From Sparassis latifolia (Eukaryota > Basidiomycota > Agaricomycetes > Polyporales > Sparassidaceae), in the NCBI GenBank assembly GCA_018466975.1, contig CM031557.1, forward strand, positions 682,001 through 746,000: a stretch of 64,000 nucleotides of DNA, given 5' to 3'. The notes beneath the pieces were generated by a model, which did not search any database, was not told where the DNA came from, and saw nothing but the letters and a program-made list of their open reading frames with translations. Below, one piece after another: positions 11,379 through 23,804 of this stretch (position 1 is its first letter; each line of letters opens with the position of its first letter). Both the position numbers and the translations under genes were made by a program.

Positions 11379-13127
11379 ATGGACTCACAAACTGTCGCGG
11401 GCCCACCCTCGGAATCGGAGAAGAAAAGTGACGAATTATCGCTGCGAACGGTTGTGGTAACTCCCACGAATACCGAGCTTGACTTTCCGGAAGGCGGGTG
11501 GGAAGCATGGACCGTAGTCTTTGGCGGGTTCATGGCCTTTATAGCCTCGTTCGGCGTAATGAATACATATGTGAGCAAATTCATTACAGTTCAATACGTA
11601 TGAGAACGTATGATATTGATGGTGTTCGCGATTAGGGTGTCTTCCAGGATTACTACTCATCGACACTTCTGACAAAGTCGTCGTCATCCACGATCTCGCT
11701 CATTGGAGCGATCCAGATATATCTGCTGTACGGAGCTGGTCCGATCGTGGGCAGGATTTACGACGCGTATGGAACTAGCGTAATTTGCTTTCCTTTCAGC
11801 CGACGTACTACTACTGAACTATAGCATGCAGGTTATCATCCCTGTGGGCTCGTTCCTGACAGTGTTCTCTCTTATGATGGTGTCTTTAGCTCAGGAAAAC
11901 CAACCATACCAGCTGTTTCTATCACAAGGGATCCTCTTCGGTATTGGCATAGCAGCGATGTAGGTTCTCTCGTCATCCTTGCAGAGTTAGATGTGGAATG
12001 AACCATCGTATGTAGCTTCAATCCCGCTATGGCCGTCGTAGGCCACTGGTTCCGTCGCAGGAGGGCCTACGCGATGGGCATAGTCGCCTCAGGGAGCTCC
12101 GTTGGCGGGGTGTTCTTTCCCATTATGCTCCAGCGGCTCATACCCACCATAGGGTTTCCGTGGGCAGTGCGTGCGATGGCATTCGTCTGCCTATTCTGCC
12201 TGGTCGTTGCGTGCTTCACGATCCGTACGCGGCTCCCCGGCTCGCGCCGTATCACCCTCCGAGGCCTAATAGACTTTGACGGCTTCCGCGATAAGAAGTA
12301 CGTGTTCGCGGCTGCAGGGGCATTCCTGTGAGCACATACCTGCATGGCTCATGTGCGCAGGATGAAACGATGACATACTTGAACAGCATATTCTACGCGC
12401 TGTTCATCCCGTATTTTTACATCGAGATCTACGCGGACATGCAGGGCGTGCCGCATAATCTGGCGATCTACCTTCTCCCTATCATCAATGCCACGGGCAT
12501 CCCGTCCCGGATTATTCCAGGCATTCTCGCAGACAGATTTGGGTGGTGAGCACATCCGGATGCTGACTTCGTGGAATCGTCGGAATAACCACGACTCTGC
12601 ATTCGCAGTCTCAATGTCTTGGTGCCATCGTCGATCATCACCAGCATCTTCGTCCTGGCCCTTTGGCTGCCAGCGCGGAACTCTGGGGAAATTATCGCCT
12701 TCGCCGCGCTCTATGGCCTATTCACAGGTACATCTTACTCTACGCGATAGCACTCGATCATACCTTTGATGTATCTATCTCCTGCAGGAGGGGTCGTCTC
12801 ACTGCTACCCGCATACATCTACAAGATCTCCCCCCTGGAGAAGTACGGTGCCCGTCTGGGTGCGTCTCATGCCTTCACACTACCATACTTCTTGTCGCGC
12901 TGACCATTCATCCCGATGTGCTAGGTTCACTGTACATGGTCGTTGGCATCGCCACCCTTGTTGGCACGCCGACCGCGGGCGCGTTCGTGCATGTAGTCAA
13001 CAACAAGCACTTCAATGGGCTCATCATCTTCTGCGGCGTCTTCATCGCGGTGGGCGGCGCCATCCTCGGCCTCACCGGCGCGTTCACGAAGGAGGAGAGG
13101 GCGTCAGCGCACGTCGGTGAGCCGTAG
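11379..13127 (+). CDS. MFS transporter, monocarboxylate (MCT/Mch) type
   Basis: Eight exons: 11379-11570, 11636-11779, 11832-11959, 12016-12327, 12387-12545, 12609-12727, 12788-12859 and 12925-13127, giving 442 residues. The cytosolic N-terminus leads to FPEGGWEAWTVVFGGF, the DGGWGW-like opening of fungal monocarboxylate-transporter homologues. YGVFQDYY in TM1/TM2 and GHWFRRRRAYAMGI, the loop before TM5, are also typical. Hydrophobic segments follow through FYALFIPYFYIE, the second-half TM7 region, to a short hydrophilic tail. Such proteins carry monocarboxylates or related solutes across the plasma membrane; some fungal members have no known substrate. All splice sites are GT-AG and the frame is kept. 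The upstream in-frame ATG at 11334 would add 15 residues; I prefer 11379. Confidence 0.9.
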
Positions 13128-14255
13128 CGCGTGCCAGTGTCAGGGGGTGGGTGTGGTTTCGTTTGCACAAGTCGCCAGCGTCCCAAGCGGACGCTTGGCT
13201 ACGTGGTGCTGTGTTTATGCGTGAGCATGGCCCTGCTTGGACCTGGTGCCGCGGATATGGTAATTGAGCTTTGCGCTGAGGCTCCCGCCAGACCGATTAT
13301 TCATCACCGTATGTTTTCTAATACTCCTGTGAGAGAGACAGAGGCTCACAGAGAGCTGCTCCGTTTTGCCGAGTCAAGAACGGGTTTTCTAATTAGAAAG
13401 GGCAGGGAGCCGTTATAGATACTTCCGCCTTCGTTCGTGTTTAACTTCGACTCGGGCAATCATTTACTACACAAGAGCGATGACCGCTTAGAAGGGGCTG
13501 TCCACTGGCACCTCCTACATGTAATATGGTCGGGTCATGGGCCGCATTCTATTTTGCATCACCCAACGGGGCGCAACTATCAACGATGCGTCGTCACGGG
13601 CCTTTCATCGCTTCCTTTTGCCTAGAGAAATACTCATTTATATCCGCCAGATAATTACAACTCTCGTTTCTAGCGAACCTGTAATGGGATATCTTGGTGG
13701 AACGCTCTCGCTGGCCGGCTGCATTCGGGGTGCTCACCTAACGTTCGATGTTCCTCCAAAACGGCGTCAACCCGCTTTGACAATGAAGGCCGCAATAGTT
13801 TGATTCTACGTTGTTCACCCGCAGCGCGTGAACAGGTGGGGGATAGAGTGGCTTCAACGCCTTGTCGCCTACGCCCAATACATGGTCAGAAGAGGCTAAT
13901 GGTAACTCAGAGTAGAGGTACCGTTTTCTCATTGGTTTCATTGACTTGTCACTTGCGATAATTTTCGTCCTAAAACCTTGTCAATCGCGGAAACTCTTCT
14001 AACGATACACCTTTCTCAATTAATCGTCGTACACATACCGCTGCGCCTACACTTACTCTGACCTTACCATTCCTGTTGTTCTGCAACGTAGTGATGGATA
14101 CTCATGTCGCATGCTTCAATCAATAAACATACATGTTCCGATAGAATTCATAGGGGTACATAGAAATCCTTCATACAATACATAAGAGATATCCTTCCGC
14201 GTACAAGATGATCAAATCCCACACCACTGAAGAACACAAAAGAATGACAGATTAA
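13128..14255. other. Intergenic, 3' of the MFS gene and of Argonaute
   Basis: The MFS and Argonaute genes converge on this stretch. Only small unconvincing open frames are present, and no transposon ends were seen. Confidence 0.5.
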
Positions 14256-17200
14256 TCAAATATAGAACATCGTCTCCTTCAAGACACTGTGGACTCCGTT
14301 CTGCCAATCGCTCCTCGCCTTCCGCATCGCATCCTCTTCGGCTGTGCCGCTGCTAGCTGTCGTACCGCTGGGAGAGATTCCTTGCAACAACGAATGTATG
14401 TAGCAGCGACCCCGCTCACATGCCAGATCTGCGTAGTATGCCGGGGACACGAGACTGACCGCCTTAGTTGCACGCGCGAACATGAAGCTGACATCGTTCG
14501 TCAGACCTTGCAATTGATCTGCACTGAACCCGATCTCGTCGTGCACCACGTAGTAGTGAGTCGGCTTTGTAGTACCTTGCAGGCCTGTTACACGAGGAAG
14601 TCAGACCAACAGGCATGTCTATGCATACGAATAAATCTTGCATACCTCCATGAGCTTGAAGGAAAAAATCAAACTCATACACCGCCGTAATACCACGGTC
14701 AACAACGGTGCCCGGCTTGGGGTTTCCATCAGCCGCAGCGTTCTGAGCATCCGTTGGGAAGAAACGGGTGTGGTGCCGTTTGCCGCAGATTACAATTGTC
14801 AACTTAGGGGTGTACTGCTTCTTAGGAGTGCTGAACTTTGTGAACGCCTTCTTGATCTCCGGCATCTCCTCGTCGACGACGATAGAGAATTGTCCCTACA
14901 GCCGTTCACCAGTGAGCAGTCTGTCTCCATTGAGAGCCACATTGTAGCGACGTACCTCTGAAACGCCGTCACGGTACACAACGATTCGCTCTGGCAGAAC
15001 GTTTCGGTTACTGTTCTGAAACGCTTCGATCCTTTCTATCATCATGCCTGCCAAATCGGTGATCATCTGTGGTATATGAACTTGAGCCCATGAAAACTGT
15101 CTATGCGACCAAAGGCTCTTACCTCTTTCTTCGACTCTTGGATGCGCATACTTGCGGGAAATTGGCCGAAGTTGTTCTCGGTGCTCGCAACCACAGCCGC
15201 AATTGAGGGTGTACCCTTGACGGTCCCGAATCCAGGATGTGTGACATCCATCCCAACGAGCATGGTGGGCGCCTGCCTGAGCCAGACCATGTTGGAGTTG
15301 CGCTGGTCCAGCGCATGATTCACGCCTCCCATCTTCATGTTAACCTTCAGAGCTACGTTAGCGAAGTATTGGGGTTGTCCCCGATCCTTCCGAATCTTGG
15401 CCGCATGAACGCACACCGTCGCAACGCCCAAGTACACGTCGCAGAGATGCTTCAGCCCGGCATAGACGCTCCTATCTCCATTGGACAAAACGACGAGAAT
15501 CAACTTGGGCTTCGACTTCAGAGCACGCAATGTGTCCCGTATGGCACCAACGGCACGTCCGCGGACAGGGTCTGAACTATCTTTCTGGGGGAGATTCACG
15601 GCAGTATACATATGGGGCGGCACAGCTTCAACTCGCATGCCCGACTTGGTGCACATTGCCGCGAACCCAGCGACGGTCCTATGCAACTCCGGATCGTTGG
15701 GACCGTTGAACTGGTCTCCGCCGTTACCATCTCGAACGAGGAGAACAGCCCACTTGTCTAGCACAGCACCTGACGCGAACTTGACATCGCGGAGATTCCA
15801 GCTAGCACGATCGTCGATCCTGGGCGTTCCCTCGCCGTAGCGTATGGTAGGAGAGGGGAGGATGCGACCCGGTACCACTGCCATCTCCCTGCCTACGCTG
15901 ATCCCGAAGGCAGCGAGGGGATCCGGGCCAGCTGCGAAGCCAAGTTCGGTCAGCCCGCGGCCAGTGATGTCCCTGGCATTGACGTTTGGAGGCTGGCACG
16001 CGATCCTAATCATTGCAGCCGTGTGGTCATCTGAGAGCCGTCCTCGGAAGGTCTGCTTCTCGAGTATCACGCAGCACTCAGAGGGTAACAGGTTGGACTT
16101 CTGTCCGCCAACGTCCACGAGGGGGAGATTGGGGAAGCGCAAAGATATTCTGTACTCTGTGCAAGTAGAATATCAGTATTCGACTATTGACCCAAAGAAC
16201 GTACACACGAACTTTTCTGGAAGTACTGCGCTACTGTCACTTCGCCAAATCCTTCAGCATTGAAACGATGCTGATTCGCATTGACAGTTGCTAACTTTTT
16301 GACAGTCTTTGTGTACCCCAGATGAGTCGTTTTCACCCTGACACCTCTGACAAAAGCACTCGCTCGAGCACCAAAACTAGCCGCTTCGAACTCCTGCATG
16401 CGCTCGGCCAAGTTCCCGGGCACGTAGAAGGCAGTCGTGCAAACGTTGACATTGACCATCAACTGCTTGTGAGCTGGACGAACGGAGGAATAGAAGCCTC
16501 GGTATGCCTCTAAGGCACCCCCAAGTGGAAAGGGAGGAAATTGCTGGGAGAAATGGAAGAATTTGTTCCTTCCGACCATAACGCCTCCACCCGTGGAACG
16601 GTTGGGGTGGGCAGCTAGAACGAGATTCAACGCAGAAATGACGGGCATGATATCATACTGCCGATACTGCTTGTCACCATTGAGGTAGCTTTTGGGAACA
16701 AAGGTTAAGGTGAGAGATAGTCATAATCATATAAATCAACGAAGGACAGGGAGGATGCCGAACTCTGAGGGCCCAACACGGCTAGGACACCCAGTTTCGA
16801 GACAGATTGGACCATCAGATCTCCGAATCTCTCCCTATGGATAATGAAAGGTACAGCCATATCGAGGACGTACCTGACAAGACTTTGAGTCTCGATGTCT
16901 TGTATATACTTGAACGTGAGAGTATACTCCTTGGATGGTCTGTTTTGCTGCTCATCTTCGTCCTCGTCAGTGAACAGAATCTTCATCGTCAGTGGCTGCG
17001 GTAGCTTGGCGATAGAGATCAGTTTGCTGCTGAAATCATGCGCAACTCGGCCTTGCATGCCCGCCTGGATCCAATCGGGAAGCTGTTCTGCAAGTTGGAA
17101 GATCCTCCTCTTGACTCGGCGGATTGTGACGCCGGGGGCGATCGACACATCGTATTCGAACAAAGGCCCTTTCGGGACTTTGACGGGAAAGAAGTTCGTG

Positions 17201-17683
17201 CGTAGCTTGATTGGAATACCAAGCGTACCGAAGCCTGGACGAGTGGGCAAGTCCGTGTCCTGGAGCCTCAACGTGCGGAAAGACGCAATCAACTGCTCCT
17301 GAGAGTTGTCTGTAAGGCGTGCATCCACGACTGCGGGAGCGTTTGGGGTAGGGTTGAAGACTCTATGGAACAGTGATCAGCTGCTACGCACAACGGAGAG
17401 GTGTGGCGCCTCACCCTGCGGGAGGCCCTCCGAAGCCACCTCGTGCGCCGCGACCACGGTCCCCTCCTCTGAAAAACTCACGATCGCCGCCTCTGAAACC
17501 GCCACGGTCCTGGTACCCGCCACGATCTCCACCGCCTCTATAACCGCCTCCGCCACCGCGCCCACGATCTCCTGGTGCGCCACGTCCTCTGTCTCCCGGA
17601 CTTCCGCGGCCAGTGGGGCTGCCGCGCCCAGCGCCGCCTGCACCCCTTCCTCGGCCTCGTTCAACGCCTCTGCCACGGTCCAT
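14256..17683 (-). CDS. Argonaute, small-RNA-guided silencing protein
   Basis: Seven exons on the minus strand: 17415-17683, 16874-17362, 16213-16688, 15123-16156, 14956-15066, 14646-14895 and 14256-14584, giving 985 residues with every phase consistent. The order is an RGG-rich N-terminal tail (residues 1-90), N domain, linker with NLVLAAHPNRSTGGGVMVGR, PAZ region, MID and PIWI. In PIWI, two catalytic aspartates are visible in LVGMDVTHPG and VVYRDGVSE. The fourth position, usually His or Asp, is Asp in SPAYYADLACERGRC, so the tetrad is of the D-E-D-D kind; I did not place the Glu. The slicer core therefore looks intact. It should load small RNAs for RNA silencing, plausibly against repeats like those on the right. 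Intron 2 is long (185 nt); intron 3 uses the weak donor GTTCGT. Confidence 0.96.
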
Positions 17684-18662
17684 GAGTGTTATGTGAGGTT
17701 GGTCTGGGGCGTGTGATGTGTAGATGAGGAGAACAATGCGGAAGCAATCCGAGTCTTTATATCCCAACCTGTTATCCCGAACCAAACTCCGACGTTGTGT
17801 AAGCGCCCATACTCGACGCTAGCCCGTGACGTTGCGAACCTTGCATGAAGACAAAGGCAGGAATTTTTCAGTACGTGCACATAGAGGCATAATATCATGC
17901 CAAGAAATAGGCTCTTCGATCAAAGGAGATACAACTCACGATTGAGAATGGTTGCTCGTGGCAACCACGATTTACAGCTTGAACGTGTCGAGAACGGTGT
18001 GCCTCGCGATTGTTCGTGGCACCACCCGTCGCAATTATAACCGAATCCAGGTGTGCTATGCACGAGATGTAATACTATCTGGTATCACCTGTGTCGTGCT
18101 TCAAGTATCAGCAATTAGCAGGCAAAATGCGTCCTTAAATTACCTTCTACAGAGTCTCAGCATGGATCTCTCTCGCTCCAGAAAAATTCGAGTGATGCTC
18201 GTACGTCTCTCCACAACTCGGTAGGCGTGTTATGACAGATTTGCTGGCTCGGAGGAGAACAGGCTCGCCAATTATTTGGAGTGTGGGCACTTATTCAAAC
18301 CCCGAATCACTCCGAAGTCCGCGAATGGAAATCAAGATAACCGGTACACTCCTCGAGACCCACCTCACTCGACGGTCAGGCGATTGATGTTTGAGGGAGG
18401 GTTTGCTTTAGTTCTCTGCGATTTAATATCTCTGCAGATAATGAAAGATGTCGGAGAGTCTGCATGCGATTTCGACGCTCCCCGAGAATGATTGTCGGAC
18501 AGACAGAGTTAACACGACAGCGCGGATAACATACAGTAGGCTACAAGTTGATAGGGATAAAAACCCAGGGAGGTACAACGATCGATGTGCAATATTAGAC
18601 TGGCTGTTAATTTAAGAACGATCCAGCGTCCCAACTAGACAGGCGATGCAAGAAACAAAAGC
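17684..18662. other. Intergenic between Argonaute and the ATPase gene
   Basis: Holds the Argonaute promoter at its left end and the 3' flank of the ATPase gene at its right end. No further gene recognised. Confidence 0.5.
17754..17760 (-). promoter_or_regulatory. TATA box of the Argonaute gene
   Basis: On the minus strand TATAAAG lies about 70 bases before the Argonaute start codon. Confidence 0.5.
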
Positions 18663-21600
18663 TCAGTACTCCACAACATCAGACAAAGAGGCGTACTCAG
18701 AGACCGTTTGGTCGTCATTGTCATAGTACTCCTGCACCACCTCCCGCATCGCGAACCGCATGATAGGCGTGATCGGCACCAACTTGGGGCCCACGACGTC
18801 CTCGTCCTCCTGGGCACCGTTTGCACCCGTCATCCTGTCCTGTACTCGCATAATCTCCTCGTCAGTCATGGGCACCATCTCATCCTCATACTCCATCATC
18901 TCCTCCGGGTCATTGACCATCGTCCCGCTGCTGCCCGCCCCGAAGTTCATCGGCATGCTCTCCCTCTCGCGCACGCTCCCCCTCACGCGCATGCTCTCCC
19001 GAATTCGCATGCTGAGGGTCCGCGGATCGATCCTCTCCTTAGTGATCGGATCTGTCCACCTCAGATCCAGGATCCGCCCGCGAACCATCCCGTCGACCGC
19101 ACGCACTCCGATCTCGCGGCAGAGTCGGAAGTATGGAATTGGCCGCGCCTCAGGCTGTGCCATCAAGTTCATGACCTTCAACAGCTGCAGGAACGTGAAA
19201 TCCCCCTGGAATTCGTCTGCAGACATACTGTTTCTGTTGGGAGGGGGAATTGCTGACGGCGCAATGTGAGGATTGGCGGTGAGCGGAGAATAGATATGAA
19301 AACCTGGAGTCGACGGTGGTGGCGATAGTTGATGGATCGCTTGAGTCGATCCTCTGTTGCTATGGATCGGAGTGGCACCGGGTCTGCCATCTGCCTTCGA
19401 TGGCTGAGGTGCTTGAGATGAGTGGATGATGTGAAGGTTGAGCAAGGCATGCGCCTGAAGAAAATGCGAACTTTGCTTGACTAAACGACGGAGGGAGAAC
19501 CACGGTCAGTCCACTTTTCACCAGGACAGGAAAGATTGACGTACCTTCTAGTTTTCCACTCACGTTGACTTTGCATGAACGTCAGAAAAAATAAAAGCAG
19601 ACTAATAAAGACTCGCCGTAGTCAGTGATGTAGTCCTGCCAATGTGCGAGCTTGCCACCAAACGCGTCGTACAATCTCTCGAAGTCTAAGCCGCCGCGCA
19701 ACTGCTCGGGAACAGAGGGCAAGATGCGCTCGCGGAAAAAACGCCTCACATCCGCTTTGGGATAATCGCCTATTGTCATGATCTGCACGCCGATTGTGTT
19801 CAGCAATCAGCTCAGCTAACGCATAAATAGGACAAACCTTGCAATGCTGCATGACATTGAGCTGCCGCAGCCATGTCTGATAGAATGGATCACTTGTGGC
19901 GTGTATGACGTGACACAGGCGATCTTGCTTAGTGAGAACAAGCATGGCGTCCAAGAGGCACTTCATGGCGTCAACAGAACGGATCAGTGCAGGACTGAAG
20001 CGCATAGTACAGACACGGTCAGGGTTTGCACGACGAAAATGACAGACACCTCACAGTTTGTGTGCCTCGTCGATGAATACCACCGGAATCTTCTTCATAG
20101 GTGGAATCCTCTCCTTGCCTTTGCCCTTCTCTTCGGCTGCGTCCTCGCCCCTTCCATCTCCGTTCATTGGCCTAACGCTCTGGATTTCTGGTTTCTTCTG
20201 CTCCTCCCGCTTGCGCCGACCGAAGAAACGTCTCCACGAAGACCGTGCCTTCTTAGACTGGCCTTGCGTCGAGGCTTTGTCAGCTCCTTCCGAGTCGACA
20301 TACGACTTCCGCGAGGGGGACGACATGTCCGGTTGAAAATTCCAATAACGCAGAAGGGAGCTCTACACAGTAACTGAATGTTAATGGACATCAAGAAACT
20401 ACTGAAGTAGTAGGCATACCTGGAAGAGTTCCATCAACCTGGCGACATCGCTTGTCTTGATGTCACCAAGGCCACTATGTCCAGCAGACTCCCCGTTCGG
20501 AGAGGCATTAGCCACGCGTCGTTCCACGTTCAGCCGATCATGCTATGGACAGCCATTGAGCACATTGCTTGCCGGACGAGGAAAGCACAACACGAGCACT
20601 GCATGAAGCGGTACACATGCTCCCCCACTCGTATACATTGTGCCACAGCACACAACGTGGAATAGGGGACACCCTGTGCTGTGGCAGAGCGCATGCGCGA
20701 CAGCCAAGAGTGAAACACGAGGCGAGATCGTAAAATGAACGCACCTTGAAACCCCACGCTTCCTTTTCAAATTCTTCATATCCTGGCATGTCGGGATCTT
20801 GCGCAATGCTGTTAAAAAATCCCTCCATCTGCTGACTGCGGGCGCAAGAACATCAGTAAGCGCTCAGAAATCTACGCGAGGCGCGTGTACCTGAAGCTCA
20901 TGTAAAGACTCGACAAGTCAGCAAAACCAGCAATGCGGAGGTCAAAGTGAAGGACATGGTAAGTCGGCCGGGTCAGTACTTGGCGGAGCAAAGCTGTCTG
21001 AGGAAATCAAATATGAGAATAGCCGATCGTGAGGTCGTACTAAGTAAAGAATGCACCTTCCCGACGCTACTCGCACCAAACAAGATGGTGAAGCTCGGTT
21101 CACCCTCGAGTGCCCTCTCTATGGCCTTCAACTCAGCAGGTCTGTCGAAGAATCCAGGTAAGCCAGAAAACGTGTGTGTCGGAGTGAGCTGTGCTCTCTC
21201 GCGCGCCTCGGCGAGCTCCCTTTTCGTCTCTTCGAGCATTCTTTTGGAATCTGTGAGGGATCGCAATGTCTCCGAGGGCTGTCACGGATGCGTCAGCTTC
21301 TACCTGTCCTCCAATTTATAGAAGAACGCACATTAGCGAGCACTCCGATGATCTCTCCGATGCCAAAAAAGTTTCGCTTGTTGACGTCCGCTTGAAGGGG
21401 CATTCCGCGCCTGCGAGGGATGTTGGAGCGAAAGAGCCAGTGGAGTTGTATTCGCGTAGCAGGAACCGCTGTATGCAAACTCTGCCTGCGCGAGCCGGAG
21501 TGGTAATATGAACGCGGACGCGACCGAGGCGTGGGGGCCTGCATGTGGAAGATAGTGCCAGTCCTGGCGTCGATGAAGACGGGAGTGGGAGTGCTGCTCG

Positions 21601-21820
21601 TGCGTGCTGGATGATCACCTGAATTGTCACTATTACTGCGATTCACACCGATAGAGCTTGTCAACAAATGAGGGTAAGGATTGAAACTTGGAAGATATGG
21701 TGGGTTTGCTGTCAAGAGATGAGATACTGGAGGAAGATAGCTCGGAGAGGAAGAGGCTCTGTTACCAGCAGGCGGAAGGAACTTGCGATATGCACGCGGC
21801 CATCGCCTTGTGGAAGGCAT
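18663..21820 (-). CDS. P-loop ATPase of the archaeal-ATPase-like family
   Basis: Ten exons on the minus strand: 21304-21820, 21057-21250, 20891-20997, 20745-20835, 20420-20542, 20055-20362, 19838-19994, 19617-19782, 19545-19568 and 18663-19480, giving 834 residues. The N-terminus (MPSTRRWPRAYRKFLPP) is basic and Ser/Pro-rich, possibly a mitochondrial presequence. A coiled stretch leads to FFDRPAELKAIERAL and the Walker A motif LFGASSVGKTAL (split by an intron after K). Walker B is VVFIDEAHKL, followed by a conserved sensor/helical region. A basic, disordered insert rich in Lys, Glu and Ser lies between Walker A and B. The C-terminal part (QLLKVMNLMA, YFRLCREIGVRAVDGMV) resembles the winged helix that follows such ATPase domains. 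Role unknown; membership in the PF01637-like group is inferred. It has one GC-AG intron and a 24-nt exon. Confidence 0.88.
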
Positions 21821-22231
21821 CGTATTTTTCCACTGAAATTAGTGTTGATTACGATTATGAATACTAGATACTCCACGCTGTAGCCTCGAGTACTGAAAAT
21901 GAAGGCGAGTCCACCTGGATCCTGGACGCGATACACGAGGTTGATGGCCACGAACCCGACCACTCGGGAAAAGCCACCGTGACAGTAAGTAAATACGCGA
22001 ATGATGCAGTTCTCAGGTGTAATGTTTATGAGACATGGTTTCAACGGCGGTGTACCCGGGGAAGGAGAGATGCCCGCAGTCAATAGGGTAAGGTCACGGT
22101 GCAGTGTCTATTCTTCGAAAGCGTAAGCGCCGCCCCAATATGGCAGGAAGGTATCTGCCGGTGACTTGGCGGCGGGTGTTATTGAAGTCGCATTCCTGGA
22201 GGTTCACAGTGACCATCACTGTTGTCTTTCA
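21821..22231. promoter_or_regulatory. Shared upstream region of two divergent genes
   Basis: The 411 bases separate the start codons of the ATPase (minus) and the ketopantoate-reductase-like gene (plus), so they must hold both promoters. No clear TATA box was seen. Confidence 0.4.
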
Positions 22232-23726
22232 ATGACATCGCAAGCAGTGAAAGAGGTTCTCCTTGTGGGATTTGGCGCGGTGGGCGCGGTCTGTAAGTAC
22301 CGAGGCTTGCTTCGGGCTGCAAGTTGCAGCAGGCTACTACTCACCGCTATCTCGCCTAGATTCACTCATCCTGAAACGGAGCGGCCGAGCCCGCATAACA
22401 GTCATTGCGAGAAGCAACTATGACACCGTCAATGGTCTGTGCAATCAACGCGGGTTAGGCCTGTCTGTATTGATCTATCGGGGAACCTCCCGAGAAAGCA
22501 CAGGGCGTGGAATTTCAAAGTGGCAAATACGGCGATATCAAGGGGTGGAAGCCGGATCGCCGTGAGTCTTCTCAGAAAACACAGAGTGCAATCGCTTACT
22601 CTATTTTTGTTCCCAGTGTTTCAATCTGTCGCAGAAGCGTTGGATCGTCCATACTCATATGTTGTCGTCACAACAAAGGCTATTCCAGAACTTGTCAGGA
22701 CACCGACACTCCTTGCACCATTCCTGTCTCCACCTTACTCGGACACATATCCTCAGCCGACGTACGTCCTCATGCAGAACGGACTCAATGTGGAAGTGGA
22801 CTTGTATCGGGTCCTCAAGAAGCTCAAGCGGACGGAGGAGCCCAGAATCATCAGCACGGCTGTCTGGATTGGATCGCGTATGATAGGCAGCAATGTCATA
22901 GAACACAACGATTTTGTCTGTTCTGCTCTTATACTGACCCCTTCATACATCACTGAACAAGTTTAACAGGACCGCGTTTCGCTGGGTGTCTATCGTCCCT
23001 CGACAACCAACTCGACAAATACCCCCGAAGAATCCGTTGTACTGTCAGAGTTCTCCGACATCCTCACAGCAGGCGGAAGTGAGACGACCATCGTTCCTGA
23101 GATTCAGCGCGTCAAGTTTGGCAAGAACTTTTGGAACGCCATCTTCGGCATATCGAGCGCACTCGTACAGTACCCGCTCCCCGCCATTTTCCGTCCGCCT
23201 CACCTCGACCCAGATGCCTCACAAGATGGTCATCTACTCGAGCACACGCCTCCCCTTGACGTACCTGAGACCCCCTCCATGGCAGCGACAGCCTCCGTAC
23301 CAAGCGCGTCGCCAGCCATAGGTGCATACACCATACCGTTCTTGTACGATGCATTAACCGAGATGTACAACCTTGGGGTGGTACTATTCCCGCCCTCTGA
23401 GGGAAGTCCTGGACTGAACCCGGACATTGCCATTAAGACACTCATGAACACGTCCAAGCTTCACGTGCGGCCAGACAGCGTGCACAGACCAAGCACACTT
23501 GTTGACGTGGAACTAGGGCGCCCGATGGAGATCGAGGTCATCCTTGGCGAGGTAGTGAGGATGGGCCGCGAGAAAGGCGTAGACATGCCTGTAAGTCTCT
23601 CGGTGTGTTCTCTTTAAGTTCATACTCATGGTAAAATTTTAGCGACTCGAGACACTCTATGCCCTACTGCTTATCGCCCAAAACCAGTTGTTGCGCCAGC
23701 ACCACGAAAAGAAGGCGTCGCTTTGA
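22232..23726 (+). CDS. Ketopantoate-reductase-like (ApbA/PanE) oxidoreductase
   Basis: Six exons: 22232-22292, 22360-22434, 22499-22561, 22617-22915, 22970-23590 and 23643-23726, giving 400 residues. The N-terminal Rossmann fold starts with LLVGFGAVGAVYSLIL, the GxGxxG dinucleotide loop, followed by a second beta strand ITVIARSNY. YVVVTTKAI and VLMQNGLNVE match the family's TK and QNG motifs, and VKFGKNFWNAIFGISSAL matches the KxxxN region that binds substrate. The family reduces 2-dehydropantoate to pantoate with NADPH in pantothenate and CoA synthesis, but fungi have several paralogues acting on other 2-oxo acids, so the substrate is open. Intron 2 uses donor GTCTGT and acceptor AAG to keep the frame. 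The 3' end is only 78 bases from the convergent helicase gene. Confidence 0.92.
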
Positions 23727-23804
23727 AGCATTTATTTGGATTAGAACTGCTAGAAACCAAGAATTTCCTTGACTATTGTCTCTGTCGATAGATGCCAGAC
23801 TGTT

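Noticed and set aside
16705..16872. Continuation of the Argonaute exon 2 frame past the donor
   Set aside because: It ends in a stop without family similarity. Splicing from GTACGT at 16873 to the acceptor before 16688 restores SYLNGDKQY and the conserved linker.
18708..19269. Long plus-strand open frames over the ATPase C-terminal exon
   Set aside because: They are antisense to an exon whose protein frame fits the rest of the gene; low-complexity Ser/Ile/His composition is typical of shadows.
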